Positions 1 to 6,678 of a DNA stretch of 17,553 bases are shown here, piece after piece (the stretch's first letter is position 1; each line of letters starts with the position of its first letter). The DNA is taken from the NCBI GenBank assembly GCA_045594705.1, contig JAZNZB010000084.1:1-17553 (forward strand), in the 5' to 3' direction. The notes below the pieces were generated by a model. It searched no databases, was not told where the DNA came from, and saw nothing but the letters and a program-made list of their open reading frames with translations. The translations under genes and the position numbers were made by a program. The stretch comes from SVQP01 sp045594705 (GTDB lineage: Bacteria; Bacillota; Clostridia; Oscillospirales; CAG-272).

Positions 1-1889
1 ATGATGATCGCAGACAGAAGAATGACCGTGCCTGCCTTCTTGACAAACGACCAGGTTCTCTCCCAAACGCTGTGCCAGATGTTGGAGGGCGTAGGCCAAT
101 GGTATGCGGGAAGCTCCATGACAAAGGGAGAGGTTTCGCCCGAGAACAACTTGGTTTTCTTGAGGATAATGCCCGAAACGATGACGGCAGCAATGCCGAT
201 AAAGTATGCAAGGGGGGCGATCCACCATGCACCGCCGAACAGAGATCCTGCGATCATGGCGATGATGGGCAGCTTTGCGCCGCAAGGGATAAAGGTGGTG
301 GTAATGACCGTCATGCGGCGATCCTTTTCGTTCTCAATGGTACGCGAGGCCATAATGCCGGGAACGCCGCAGCCCGTGCCGATCAGCATGGGGATAAACG
401 ACTTGCCCGAAAGGCCGAAACGACGGAAAATTCTGTCAAGCACGAATGCGATACGTGCCATGTAGCCGCAAGCCTCCAAGAATGCAAGCAGGATGAACAG
501 CACGACCATCTGAGGCACAAAGCCAAGCACCGCGCCAACACCGCCCACGATACCGTCAAGCACCAAAGCCTGCAGCCAATCTGCACAGCCGATGGCGGTA
601 AGTCCCTGCTCTACCAGCACGGGAATACCGGGTACCATGACGCGATAGTCGCCGATTGCGGGAGCGTTTTCAAGTATCGCATCCGCGTCAGCCGTGATGT
701 CGTAGCCTGCTTCCAGCAGCGCGTCGTTGTAAGAGCCGTAAGCTTCTTCAAATGCGCCAAGGTCGCCATCCTGTACCGCGCCAAGGATCTCGTCCGCGCC
801 TACAACGCCTGCGTCATGCGCCTGCTCCAGCACGGGAGTCATGACTGCGTGATCAAGCAAATTTTCCTCTGCATAAGAGTCAACAGCATCGTTATACTTC
901 TGCGCACCGATGATCGGCACAGCCCATTCGTCGCCAAACAGGCCGTCGTTGGTAAAGTCGGTCACCCACGTACCAACCGTGGATACCGAGATGTAGTACA
1001 CAAGGAACATAATAACCACGAAGATGGGCAACGCAAGGATGCGGTTGGTGACCACCTTGTCGATCTTATCCGATACGGTCATGCGGCTTGTGTTCTTTTT
1101 CTTGTAGCAGCCCGAAAGCAGGGTTGCGATGTAATTGTAACGCTCGTTGGCAATGATGCTCTCGGATTCGTCGTCCAGCTCCTCTTCTGCCATGACGATA
1201 TCGCGCTCGATATGCGCTACCTTTTCCTCGGGCATGGCAAGCTGCTCCAGCACCATGCGGTCGCGCTCGAAGATCTTGATGGCATACCATCTCTGCTGCT
1301 CCTCGGGCATGCCGTGCACGGCCGCCTCCTCGATATGTGCGATCGCGTGCTCAACCGCACCCGAGAAATTGTGCGAGGGAGCGGGGGCTTTTGTGCCCGC
1401 AGCGGCAATTGCCACCTCTGCCGCCTCGTCAATGCCCGTGCCCTTAAGCGCGGAGATTTCCACCACGGGGCAGCCAAGCTTTTTGGAAAGTGCTGCAATG
1501 TCCAGATGGTCGCCGTTCTTGCGCACCACGTCGATCATGTTGATGGTCACGACCACGGGAATACCCAGCTCGGTCAGCTGTGTGGTCAGATACAGGTTTC
1601 GCTCTAAATTAGAGCCGTCCACGATGTTGAGAATGACGTCGGGACGCTCACCGACCAGGTAGTTTCTTGCAACCACCTCTTCGGGAGTATAGGGAGAAAG
1701 AGAGTAAATACCGGGCAGGTCGGTCAGAATCACGTTTTCGTGCTTTTTGATCTTGCCTTCCTTCTTTTCCACGGTGACACCGGGCCAGTTACCGACAAAC
1801 TGATTGGAGCCCGTCAGTGCATTAAACAGAGTCGTCTTACCCGAGTTCGGGTTGCCTGCAAGAGCGATTCTGATCTTGCTTTGTTCCAT
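1..1889 (-). CDS. feoB: Ferrous iron transport protein B (FeoB), C-terminus off the window
   Basis: GTP-driven ferrous iron permease of the inner membrane. The 629 residues present begin with a G domain: G1 at residues 12-19 (GNPNSGKT), G3 at 57-60 (DLPG) and G4 at 117-120 (NMID). A charged linker follows, then the membrane part, including the conserved gate segment around residue 500 (GTGCGVPGIMASRTIE), as expected for FeoB. The gene is open at base 1, so the last membrane helices are missing from the window and not from the gene. The start ATG at 1889 has the ribosome binding site GGAGGT 5 bases upstream. It lies about 100 bases downstream of feoA on the same strand, with a DtxR-type operator between the two. 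Iron-repressed expression with feoA is inferred from that operator. The identification is very secure. Confidence 0.97.
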   Translation of the reverse strand, partial: MEQSKIRIALAGNPNSGKTTLFNALTGSNQFVGNWPGVTVEKKEGKIKKHENVILTDLPGIYSLSPYTPEEVVARNYLVGERPDVILNIVDGSNLERNLYLTTQLTELGIPVVVTINMIDVVRKNGDHLDIAALSKKLGCPVVEISALKGTGIDEAAEVAIAAAGTKAPAPSHNFSGAVEHAIAHIEEAAVHGMPEEQQRWYAIKIFERDRMVLEQLAMPEEKVAHIERDIVMAEEELDDESESIIANERYNYIATLLSGCYKKKNTSRMTVSDKIDKVVTNRILALPIFVVIMFLVYYISVSTVGTWVTDFTNDGLFGDEWAVPIIGAQKYNDAVDSYAEENLLDHAVMTPVLEQAHDAGVVGADEILGAVQDGDLGAFEEAYGSYNDALLEAGYDITADADAILENAPAIGDYRVMVPGIPVLVEQGLTAIGCADWLQALVLDGIVGGVGAVLGFVPQMVVLFILLAFLEACGYMARIAFVLDRIFRRFGLSGKSFIPMLIGTGCGVPGIMASRTIENEKDRRMTVITTTFIPCGAKLPIIAMIAGSLFGGAWWIAPLAYFIGIAAVIVSGIILKKTKLFSGETSPFVMELPAYHWPTPSNIWHSVWERTWSFVKKAGTVILLSAII

Positions 1890-1926
1890 GTTAACCTCCA
1901 TGCCGCCCATAGCGGCTCAAATAATA

Positions 1927-1945
1927 ATGGAAAGTTTGTTTCCAT
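1927..1945. repeat. Inverted repeat in the feoB leader
   Basis: ATGGAAA, 5 bases, TTTCCAT. It lies between the second DtxR-type operator and the feoB start. It could be a small hairpin in the feoA-feoB message or part of an extended operator. No function is established. Confidence 0.4.
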
Positions 1946-1950
1946 TTCTT

Positions 1951-1968
1951 GGTTAGCCCTTGCTAACC
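1951..1968. promoter_or_regulatory. Candidate DtxR/IdeR-type operator between feoA and feoB
   Basis: Perfect palindrome GGTTAGC-CCTT-GCTAACC. It shares the core GTTAGC-N4-GCTAAC with the palindrome at 2276-2293 in front of feoA. A DtxR-family regulator gene is adjacent, and the known DtxR/IdeR site is also a TTAG...CTAA palindrome. No convincing sigma-A promoter could be found around this copy, so whether it controls a second start or acts as a roadblock inside the operon is open. Confidence 0.65.
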
Positions 1969-1992
1969 TGCTTTGTAAAAAATAATTCGGGG

Positions 1993-2217
1993 TCAGCCTT
2001 CAACCTCGATCAGTTCGGCATCCGCCTTACGCAAGGAAAGCTCGTATCCGCGCACGTTGAGCTCCAGCGGGTCTCCCAGCGGTGCTACCTTACGCACGTA
2101 AATCTCCACGCCCTTGGTAATGCCCATGTCCATGATGCGACGCTTGAGCGCGCCCTCACCATGCAGCTTGACAACCTTTGCGGTGTGTCCAACCTTGACG
2201 TCTCTTAACGTTTTCAT
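1993..2217 (-). CDS. feoA: Ferrous iron transport protein A (FeoA)
   Basis: Small cytoplasmic SH3-like protein (74 residues, normal for the family) that works with FeoB in ferrous iron uptake. Recognisable features are the N-terminal LRDVKVGHTAKVVKLHG strand region, the 'RRIMDMGITKG' motif (residues 26-36) and the C-terminal 'LRKADAELIEVE' end typical of FeoA. The open frame extends upstream of 2217, but the ATG at 2217 follows the AAAGGGG ribosome binding site and starts at the family's usual N-terminus. The gene is first in the operon, behind the promoter at 2300-2328. Confidence 0.94.
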   Translation of the reverse strand: MKTLRDVKVGHTAKVVKLHGEGALKRRIMDMGITKGVEIYVRKVAPLGDPLELNVRGYELSLRKADAELIEVEG

Positions 2218-2250
2218 TTCGTTTCCCCTTTCTCCGGAAATACGAAAACT

Positions 2251-2266
2251 GCTTTGTTTACAAAGC
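2251..2266. repeat. Palindrome in the feoA 5' leader
   Basis: GCTTTG-TTTA-CAAAGC lies between the promoter-proximal operator and the feoA ribosome binding site. The half GCTTTGT also occurs next to the second operator (1970-1976), so part of the feoA upstream region may be duplicated in front of feoB. Function unknown. Confidence 0.4.
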
Positions 2267-2275
2267 AATTCTGCG

Positions 2276-2293
2276 AGTTAGCCTGTGCTAACT
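2276..2293. promoter_or_regulatory. DtxR/IdeR-type operator of feoA
   Basis: Perfect 18-bp palindrome AGTTAGC-CTGT-GCTAACT. It begins about 7 bases downstream of the feoA -10 box, so it covers the expected transcription start. A bound repressor would block feoAB. A second copy of the same core lies at 1951-1968. Confidence 0.75.
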
Positions 2294-2299
2294 GTAAAT

Positions 2300-2328
2300 A
2301 TTATAGTCCCTTTTACACATTTTGTCAA
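2300..2328 (-). promoter_or_regulatory. Sigma-A promoter of feoA-feoB
   Basis: On the minus strand, TTGACA (2323-2328), a spacer of exactly 17 bases, and TATAAT (2300-2305). This is full consensus. Its start site falls in the palindrome at 2276-2293, so a very strong promoter is shut down by a repressor, as expected for iron uptake. Confidence 0.9.
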
Positions 2329-2424
2329 TATACTCCAAATAATTTTTTCAACTTTATTAAAAAAACGCATGAAGCACAAAGTAATCGCCCGCTTTTTGTG
2401 CATTATGCGCATGGCGAAAAAGAC

Positions 2425-2453
2425 TTGATTTTTGCTTTGGTTTGTGGTATAAT
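2425..2453 (+). promoter_or_regulatory. Sigma-A promoter of the DtxR-family regulator
   Basis: TTGATT (2425-2430), 17 bases, TATAAT (2448-2453). It lies 32 bases upstream of the GTG start of the regulator. The feo operator is about 130 bases away, so simple autorepression is not evident. Confidence 0.8.
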
Positions 2454-2484
2454 ATATGGAAAGAAATCAAAAGGAGGGATAGCC

Positions 2485-2859
2485 GTGAGCAAGATTCTGG
2501 AATCGGGCGAAATGTACCTTGAAAACATTCTTGTGCTGCGCGACAAGCTGGAGCACGTACGTGCCATCGACATTGTCAATTACACGGGCTATTCCAAGCC
2601 CAGCATCAGCCGTGCTATGGGCCTTTTAAAGGAAGACGGCATGATCGAGGTGGATGCGCAGGGCTATATCACGCTGACCCCCGAGGGCGAGGCGCGTGCG
2701 CAGAACGTATATCTGCGCCACAAGGCACTGACCGCGTTCTTCTGCTCTATCGGCATCGACGAGGAAACCGCCTCGGCCGACGCCTGCAAGATCGAGCACG
2801 TCATCAGCGAGCAGAGCATGATCAAGATCAGAGAATATTTGGAAAAGACAGATAAATAA
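2485..2859 (+). CDS. DtxR/IdeR-family iron-dependent transcriptional repressor
   Basis: Metal-dependent DNA-binding repressor of 124 residues. It has an N-terminal winged helix (residues 5-70, with recognition segment 'YSKPSISRAMGLL') and a dimerisation/metal domain. Aligned by eye with known members, it carries the DtxR set of primary ligands: Met10, Cys101, Glu104 and His105 (motif DACKIEHV), plus His79 of the second site. MntR has Asp at the Met10 position and Glu at the Cys position, so iron rather than manganese is the likely effector. The C-terminal SH3 domain of DtxR is absent, as in short clostridial members. The start is a GTG at 2485 behind the ribosome binding site AAGGAGG. The gene is divergent from feoAB and is its probable regulator. 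The family call is secure; the target and metal are inferred. Confidence 0.88.
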   Translation: MSKILESGEMYLENILVLRDKLEHVRAIDIVNYTGYSKPSISRAMGLLKEDGMIEVDAQGYITLTPEGEARAQNVYLRHKALTAFFCSIGIDEETASADACKIEHVISEQSMIKIREYLEKTDK

Positions 2860-2860
2860 G

Positions 2861-2890
2861 GCAACGGCAGCTGCCGTTGCTTTATTTTAT
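2861..2890. terminator. Bidirectional terminator
   Basis: A perfect 20-base palindrome (2861-2880, GCAACGGCAG and its complement) is followed by a T-rich run on the plus strand (2881-2890). It lies 1 base after the regulator stop and 6 bases beyond the stop of the convergent DUF4097 gene, so it can serve both. Confidence 0.88.
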
Positions 2891-3912
2891 TCAATTTCGA
2901 TTTGGATATCCCCCGTATCGGTGGTGATCTCGCAGATGCCGCCACTCGTAGCGCGGGGCACCTCCACGCGACCCGTATTACTTTGCGCGTAAACGATCTT
3001 GGGAGTCAGGATGGTCCCTTTGACATCACCCGTATCGGTTTCGATCTCGATCTCGGCTGCGTCACAGCCGTTAAGCACCACGTCGCCCGTATCGGTATTG
3101 ACGTCCATCTTTCCCGAAGCCACAACATCGGTAAGCTTTGCCTTGCCCGTGTCGGTGTCCACAAAAATATCCACGGCACGGCACCCCTTCAGCTCTGCAT
3201 TTCCCGTGTTGGTTTTCACGTTCAACGTGCTCTTGGCAACAGCATCGGTCACAATAGCCTTACCCGTGTCGGTTTCTACCTGAATGCTTTGCGCCTCTGT
3301 ACCGTTGATCTCTGCTCTGCCCGTATCGGTTTTTACAGACAGCGCTCCGTCCATTTTCACGTTCTTGATGCGCACAAATCCGGTATCCGTCTCAACGCTC
3401 ATGCTGTGCGTAACGCCCGCTTCCCACTTCACCGCACCCGTATTCATACCAATCTGTACGTTTGCAAACGAAAACTCCGACGAGACAGTCACCGTACCCG
3501 TATTGCTTTTAATGAGCAACGCGTCATAAGCGGTCTTGGGCAGATACACGGTCATATTCTGTCGCTGCGTATTGAAGATACCAATGTTATGATACCATTG
3601 ACGCGTATCGCCGGTTGTGATTTTGAGCGTGCCCTCCTGCACCGAAACGCTGTAGGTCACGTACTCGCTTTCCATGCATTCAACCTTGCACGTTCCGTCG
3701 GTGGAAGGCTGAAATTCAATGCTTGACTCAATCGTTTGGATTGAAATGTCTGAAAATTCCTCGTTAATCTTGTGCGTCACAAGCTCATATTCTTGCGTTT
3801 GCAATGCACTGAAATCCCAGTCGGCTGCGCTCATCGCGCCCGCGAAAAGACCTGCGCCCACAAGCACCAGCACGCCTGCGGCGATCAAGCTGATGACAAT
3901 AGCCTTTTTCAT
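2887..3912 (-). CDS. DUF4097 beta-repeat membrane-anchored protein
   Basis: A 341-residue protein. It has one N-terminal membrane segment or signal anchor (residues 4-28, MKKAIVISLIAAGVLVL...) and an extracytoplasmic part. From about residue 140 it carries eleven copies of a T-[DN]-T-G turn (SNTG or MNTG at the margins), spaced 19-22 residues apart, as in DUF4097 beta-solenoid proteins. Such proteins often accompany PadR and HAAS/DUF1700 genes and, in some Bacillota, envelope-stress systems. The start at 3912 overlaps the preceding stop as ATGA, which indicates coupled translation. The role is probably envelope-related, but no substrate or partner can be named. Confidence 0.85.
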   Translation of the reverse strand: MKKAIVISLIAAGVLVLVGAGLFAGAMSAADWDFSALQTQEYELVTHKINEEFSDISIQTIESSIEFQPSTDGTCKVECMESEYVTYSVSVQEGTLKITTGDTRQWYHNIGIFNTQRQNMTVYLPKTAYDALLIKSNTGTVTVSSEFSFANVQIGMNTGAVKWEAGVTHSMSVETDTGFVRIKNVKMDGALSVKTDTGRAEINGTEAQSIQVETDTGKAIVTDAVAKSTLNVKTNTGNAELKGCRAVDIFVDTDTGKAKLTDVVASGKMDVNTDTGDVVLNGCDAAEIEIETDTGDVKGTILTPKIVYAQSNTGRVEVPRATSGGICEITTDTGDIQIEIE

Positions 3913-4556
3913 TCCGTCTCTCTCCTTCCCGTAAACAGCTTGGCAATGCCCACAAAGGTCATTTTGGTCAGCCACGCCGCGCCCTTAGTCGTATAAACAC
4001 AACCGAAAAATGCAAATATTGCAAGACCCGCGCAAGCAAGCCCTGCGCCAAGCACCGCTGCGCCGACAAGCCACTCGCCTGCGATCATGCAGCCAAGACC
4101 ACTCAGCGTCAAAGCGATACCACAGGCCGCAAGCGTGACAAACAGCGCCCCCCAAAGCGTGGCAACCACGCTCCAAAGCACCGCAATCAGCGCGATCACC
4201 ACCGAAAACGCAGCGATCAGCAGCGGTATCCAAAGCGGCGCGCCCAGAATCAGCATCACGATCTGCCAGGTCTCCATGCCCTTTTTGCGCTCTTTTTGGG
4301 GCATCTCTGTCTTAGGCGTCGGTTCTTCTGCCTTAACAGGCATCTGCTCGGGGGCTCTTTGCGGGATCTCGGCAAGAATGCTTGCAATGATCTCATTCAC
4401 GTCACCGATCTGTGCAACGGCCTCCTGCTCGGAAAGTCCTTCCTCCATGCGGTCGTCTATCATTTCGCTGTAAAAATTCAGCCGCTCACTTGCGTCCGAC
4501 TCGGTCAGCGCACCAAGGCCGTTTTGCAGCTGCTCCAAAAATTCCTGTTTAGTCAT
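3909..4556 (-). CDS. HAAS/DUF1700-family membrane protein
   Basis: A 215-residue protein. The N-terminal helical HAAS-type domain (residues 1-65) contains 'LEQLQNGL...RLNFYSEMIDDRMEEGLSEQEAVAQIGDV', a hallmark of the family. A Pro/Glu/Lys-rich linker (66-95) and four or so hydrophobic helices (98-200) follow. The protein overlaps the PadR gene upstream by 8 bases and the DUF4097 gene downstream by 4 bases. PadR-HAAS-DUF4097 is a recurrent operon; the HAAS domain is thought to partner the PadR regulator, but its role is not established. The ATG at 4556 is preceded by AAGGAGGATAAC within the PadR gene end. Confidence 0.85.
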   Translation of the reverse strand: MTKQEFLEQLQNGLGALTESDASERLNFYSEMIDDRMEEGLSEQEAVAQIGDVNEIIASILAEIPQRAPEQMPVKAEEPTPKTEMPQKERKKGMETWQIVMLILGAPLWIPLLIAAFSVVIALIAVLWSVVATLWGALFVTLAACGIALTLSGLGCMIAGEWLVGAAVLGAGLACAGLAIFAFFGCVYTTKGAAWLTKMTFVGIAKLFTGRRETE

Positions 4557-4869
4557 ACATGTTATCCTCCTTGGTTACAAATTGATACATGAGCATGACC
4601 TCACGCCACTCGCTCTTGAATTCCTCAATGCGCGCCCTGCCCTTGTCGGTGATCTGATAATATTTGCGCAGCCTTCCGCCGTGCTCTGCCGAGCGGACGG
4701 TCAGCATTTGCGCGCCTTCCAATCTTTTGAGAATGGTATAAAGCGTGGATTCCGAAAGCGTGATATACGGCGACATGTCTTTGATGATCTTGTAGCCGTA
4801 GGACTCTCCGTCTTTGATGGCTGCCAGGACGCAAACGTCCAGCATGCCGCGTTTGAGTTGAATATCCAT
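4549..4869 (-). CDS. PadR-family transcriptional regulator
   Basis: A 106-residue winged-helix protein, the usual length for small PadR members. Family features are the start 'QLKRGMLDVCVLAAI', 'GESYGYKIIKDMS' (residues 21-33), the recognition helix 'SESTLYTILKRLE' (39-51) and the wing 'GGRLRKYYQITDKGR' (64-78). It probably represses its own operon. The start ATG at 4869 has GAAAGGGGGT upstream, and the promoter at 4894-4922 overlaps a palindrome. The ligand is unknown. Confidence 0.92.
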   Translation of the reverse strand: MDIQLKRGMLDVCVLAAIKDGESYGYKIIKDMSPYITLSESTLYTILKRLEGAQMLTVRSAEHGGRLRKYYQITDKGRARIEEFKSEWREVMLMYQFVTKEDNMYD

Positions 4870-4883
4870 GCAATACCCCCTTT

Positions 4884-4914
4884 CACGTAATACATCATAT
4901 CACGAAGTATTGTG
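4884..4914. promoter_or_regulatory. Candidate PadR operator
   Basis: Imperfect dyad on the promoter: CACGTAATAC (4884-4893) and GTATTGTG (4907-4914), core ATAC...GTAT with 13 bases between on the minus strand. It spans the -10 box and spacer of the PadR-operon promoter, where an autorepressor would bind. PadR sites are often ATAC/GTAT- or ATGT/ACAT-type dyads; assignment is by position and symmetry only. Confidence 0.45.
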
Positions 4915-4922
4915 TTTGTCAA
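4894..4922 (-). promoter_or_regulatory. Sigma-A promoter of the PadR-HAAS-DUF4097 operon
   Basis: On the minus strand, TTGACA (4917-4922), 17-base spacer, TATGAT (4894-4899), 25 bases from the PadR start codon. Confidence 0.85.
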
Positions 4923-4966
4923 GAGGATCGCATCATTTTTTGATCGTTTTTATTCGTTTTTTTTGA

Positions 4967-4995
4967 TAAAAAAACGCCACCGCGTACGGTGGCGT
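4967..4995 (-). terminator. Terminator of the isomerase/PHP operon
   Basis: Stem ACGCCACCG (4974-4982), loop of 4, CGGTGGCGT (4987-4995). On the minus strand it is followed by a run of seven T (A run at 4967-4973 on the plus strand). It lies 25 bases beyond the PHP gene stop. The T run on the plus strand side means it may work both ways. Confidence 0.88.
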
Positions 4996-5019
4996 TTTTC
5001 CTTTGAAATTCCTATGAAA

Positions 5020-5814
5020 TCAACCAAACGACTTGAATTTATCCTCCTCGCAAAGCTCCAGCGCGTCGATCACACCCTCAAAGCGTGCACGTGCGGTGTC
5101 AAGACCTGCGGGATGGTGCGCATCCGAGCCGAGATAGAATTTACATCCCTGCTCTTTTGCAATGTGATAGGGTCGCATGGTGTCCGCGCTCTGCGGATCG
5201 GTCAAGGACACATTCAGCTCCACACCCATGCCCGATCTTGCCACGCGGGCAAACAACTCGGCGAAGTCTGCATCCGAGATCGCGTTGAGAATATCGTCGC
5301 GGCTGCCCTCGCAATTCTTTGCCATCAGGCTGCAGGTAAAGTGCGCAAGACCCATCTTCTCAAACGGAAGATCCATATCCAAAAGCGCGTGATTGCGCTG
5401 CATATACAGCTCTGCCCTGCGCGCAACCGAAATATCCTCGGGCGCAATGGTAAAACCGGACATGTGCAAATGGCTTGTGGGCACGATGATAAACTCAAAC
5501 GCATCCATCGTCTTATCCGAGATGCCAAGTGTCAAAAACCTGTCCATATCGATCTCACAGCCGAAATGAAACGCACATTTTTCGGATTTTGGCAGCGGCA
5601 GGATCCCTTGCACGTGTGCAAAATTCTGCGCTGCATACCAACCGCTCGCACCGGACACGTTCTCGTCCCAGTAATGATCAGTCACGCAGATATGCGAAAG
5701 CCCCTCGCGCTCGCCGTAAGCAAGCAGTGCATCGGCCGTCTGCTGCGGATCATTTGAACACAGCGAGAGCTGCGAATGCAGGTGCAGGTCGTGGTCAATG
5801 ATAAATCTGCTCAT
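5020..5814 (-). CDS. PHP-domain phosphoesterase (histidinol-phosphatase-like)
   Basis: A 264-residue metal-dependent hydrolase of the PHP superfamily. Visible metal ligands: motif I H-L-H (His11, His13), motif II T-D-H (Asp46, His47), Glu87 in GCEID, His115 and His117, and motif IV D-A-H (Asp231, His233). The length fits the HisK/PHP phosphatase group, but nothing here points to histidine synthesis. The start at 5814 is 3 bases after the stop of the upstream isomerase-like gene and has no clear ribosome binding site, so translation is probably coupled. Within this operon it may remove phosphate from a sugar-phosphate intermediate; this is an inference. Confidence 0.82.
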   Translation of the reverse strand: MSRFIIDHDLHLHSQLSLCSNDPQQTADALLAYGEREGLSHICVTDHYWDENVSGASGWYAAQNFAHVQGILPLPKSEKCAFHFGCEIDMDRFLTLGISDKTMDAFEFIIVPTSHLHMSGFTIAPEDISVARRAELYMQRNHALLDMDLPFEKMGLAHFTCSLMAKNCEGSRDDILNAISDADFAELFARVARSGMGVELNVSLTDPQSADTMRPYHIAKEQGCKFYLGSDAHHPAGLDTARARFEGVIDALELCEEDKFKSFG

Positions 5815-5817
5815 GGA

Positions 5818-6669
5818 TCAGGCCAGAAAACGCTTGAGGTTTTCGTATCCTCTTGCAATGGCGGCAAAGCAATCCTCTGCGCCCTCGTACTCGATGGAAT
5901 AATAGCCGTTATAGCCTGTGTTCTTGATAATCTCAATGCACTTGCCCACGTTGCAATCGCCCTCGCCGACCGCAGCACCTGCAAAATAATTGCATGCGCG
6001 CGTTCTGCCGTAACCCGGCTTGGGCTCGCAGGACTTATACATATCCTTGGCGTGCACGTGTACGGCATAGGGCGCGACGCGGGAGACCGCGGTCACGTTG
6101 TCCTCGTCCGCGCAGACAAAGTTGCCAACGTCCACGAGAAGGCCGTAGTTATCGTGTGCCACCGCGTTGAACAGCTGCTCAACGCGATAGGAATCCTGCG
6201 CAATATAGCCGTGGTTTTCGGTACAGGTGATTATGCCGCACTCGGCACCGTACTCGGTGATCTTGCGTGCGTTATCCGCAATGGTGGGCAGCATGAGTCC
6301 AAAGCTGCGGCCGTTGCCCTGCTTGGTCACGGCATAGCAAACGTCGTGGCGCATGACCGAGCAGCCAAGCGCGACGGCAACGTCCACCTGCGCCTTCATG
6401 CGATCCACCTCTGCCTGATTGGCAGCAGCGGTGTCGTGATACAAATTTGCTCCGATGGTATATGCGTTGATGGTCATACCAAGCGCATCGGCTCTCTCCT
6501 TGAGCTGCTTTGCAAACGCAAGACGGTCTGCCTGGGTCTCCCCCGGCATATCCAAAAACTCAATGGCATCAAAGCCCATTTCGTGCGCCTTGTCAATGGT
6601 CTGCTCCAGTGTCAGACGGCCGTCGCGAATGGCCTGGTAGTAGGAATACGAGCTGACGGAAATCTTCAT
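5818..6669 (-). CDS. TIM-barrel sugar isomerase/epimerase-like protein
   Basis: A 283-residue protein of the xylose-isomerase-like TIM-barrel superfamily (AP endonuclease 2/IolE-IolI type). The expected metal ligands are at the ends of the barrel strands: Glu151 (TENHG), Asp180 (LLVDVGN), His206 (HVHAKD) and Glu260 (SIEYEG). 'FDAIEFLDMPGE' is the usual second-strand signature. It begins 9 bases after the preceding isomerase-like gene, with AAGGTGAG as ribosome binding site. The substrate cannot be read from sequence; the family includes inosose dehydratases, hydroxypyruvate, xylulose and tagatose epimerases. The family call is firm; the function is open. Confidence 0.85.
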   Translation of the reverse strand: MKISVSSYSYYQAIRDGRLTLEQTIDKAHEMGFDAIEFLDMPGETQADRLAFAKQLKERADALGMTINAYTIGANLYHDTAAANQAEVDRMKAQVDVAVALGCSVMRHDVCYAVTKQGNGRSFGLMLPTIADNARKITEYGAECGIITCTENHGYIAQDSYRVEQLFNAVAHDNYGLLVDVGNFVCADEDNVTAVSRVAPYAVHVHAKDMYKSCEPKPGYGRTRACNYFAGAAVGEGDCNVGKCIEIIKNTGYNGYYSIEYEGAEDCFAAIARGYENLKRFLA

Positions 6670-6678
6670 ATGCTCACC

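Noticed and set aside
72..1607. Long plus-strand open frame of 511 codons
   Set aside because: It lies antisense to feoB, whose motifs are unmistakable; the plus-strand product is rich in His, Cys and Arg and shows no domain.
2334..2480. Riboswitch in front of the DtxR-family gene
   Set aside because: Only one loose hairpin (GCACAAA...TTTGTGC, 2374-2401) upstream of the promoter; no known riboswitch pattern, and it would not be transcribed.
2900..3510. Possible CRISPR-like periodic repeat (CCCGTATCGGT every 60 bases)
   Set aside because: Spacing follows codon units of a coding solenoid, and the intervening DNA is coding and not unique spacer.
2902..3726. Plus-strand open frame with regular 'ARIG/TRIG' repeats
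   Set aside because: The repeats are the complement of the DTG-coding repeats of the minus-strand DUF4097 gene.
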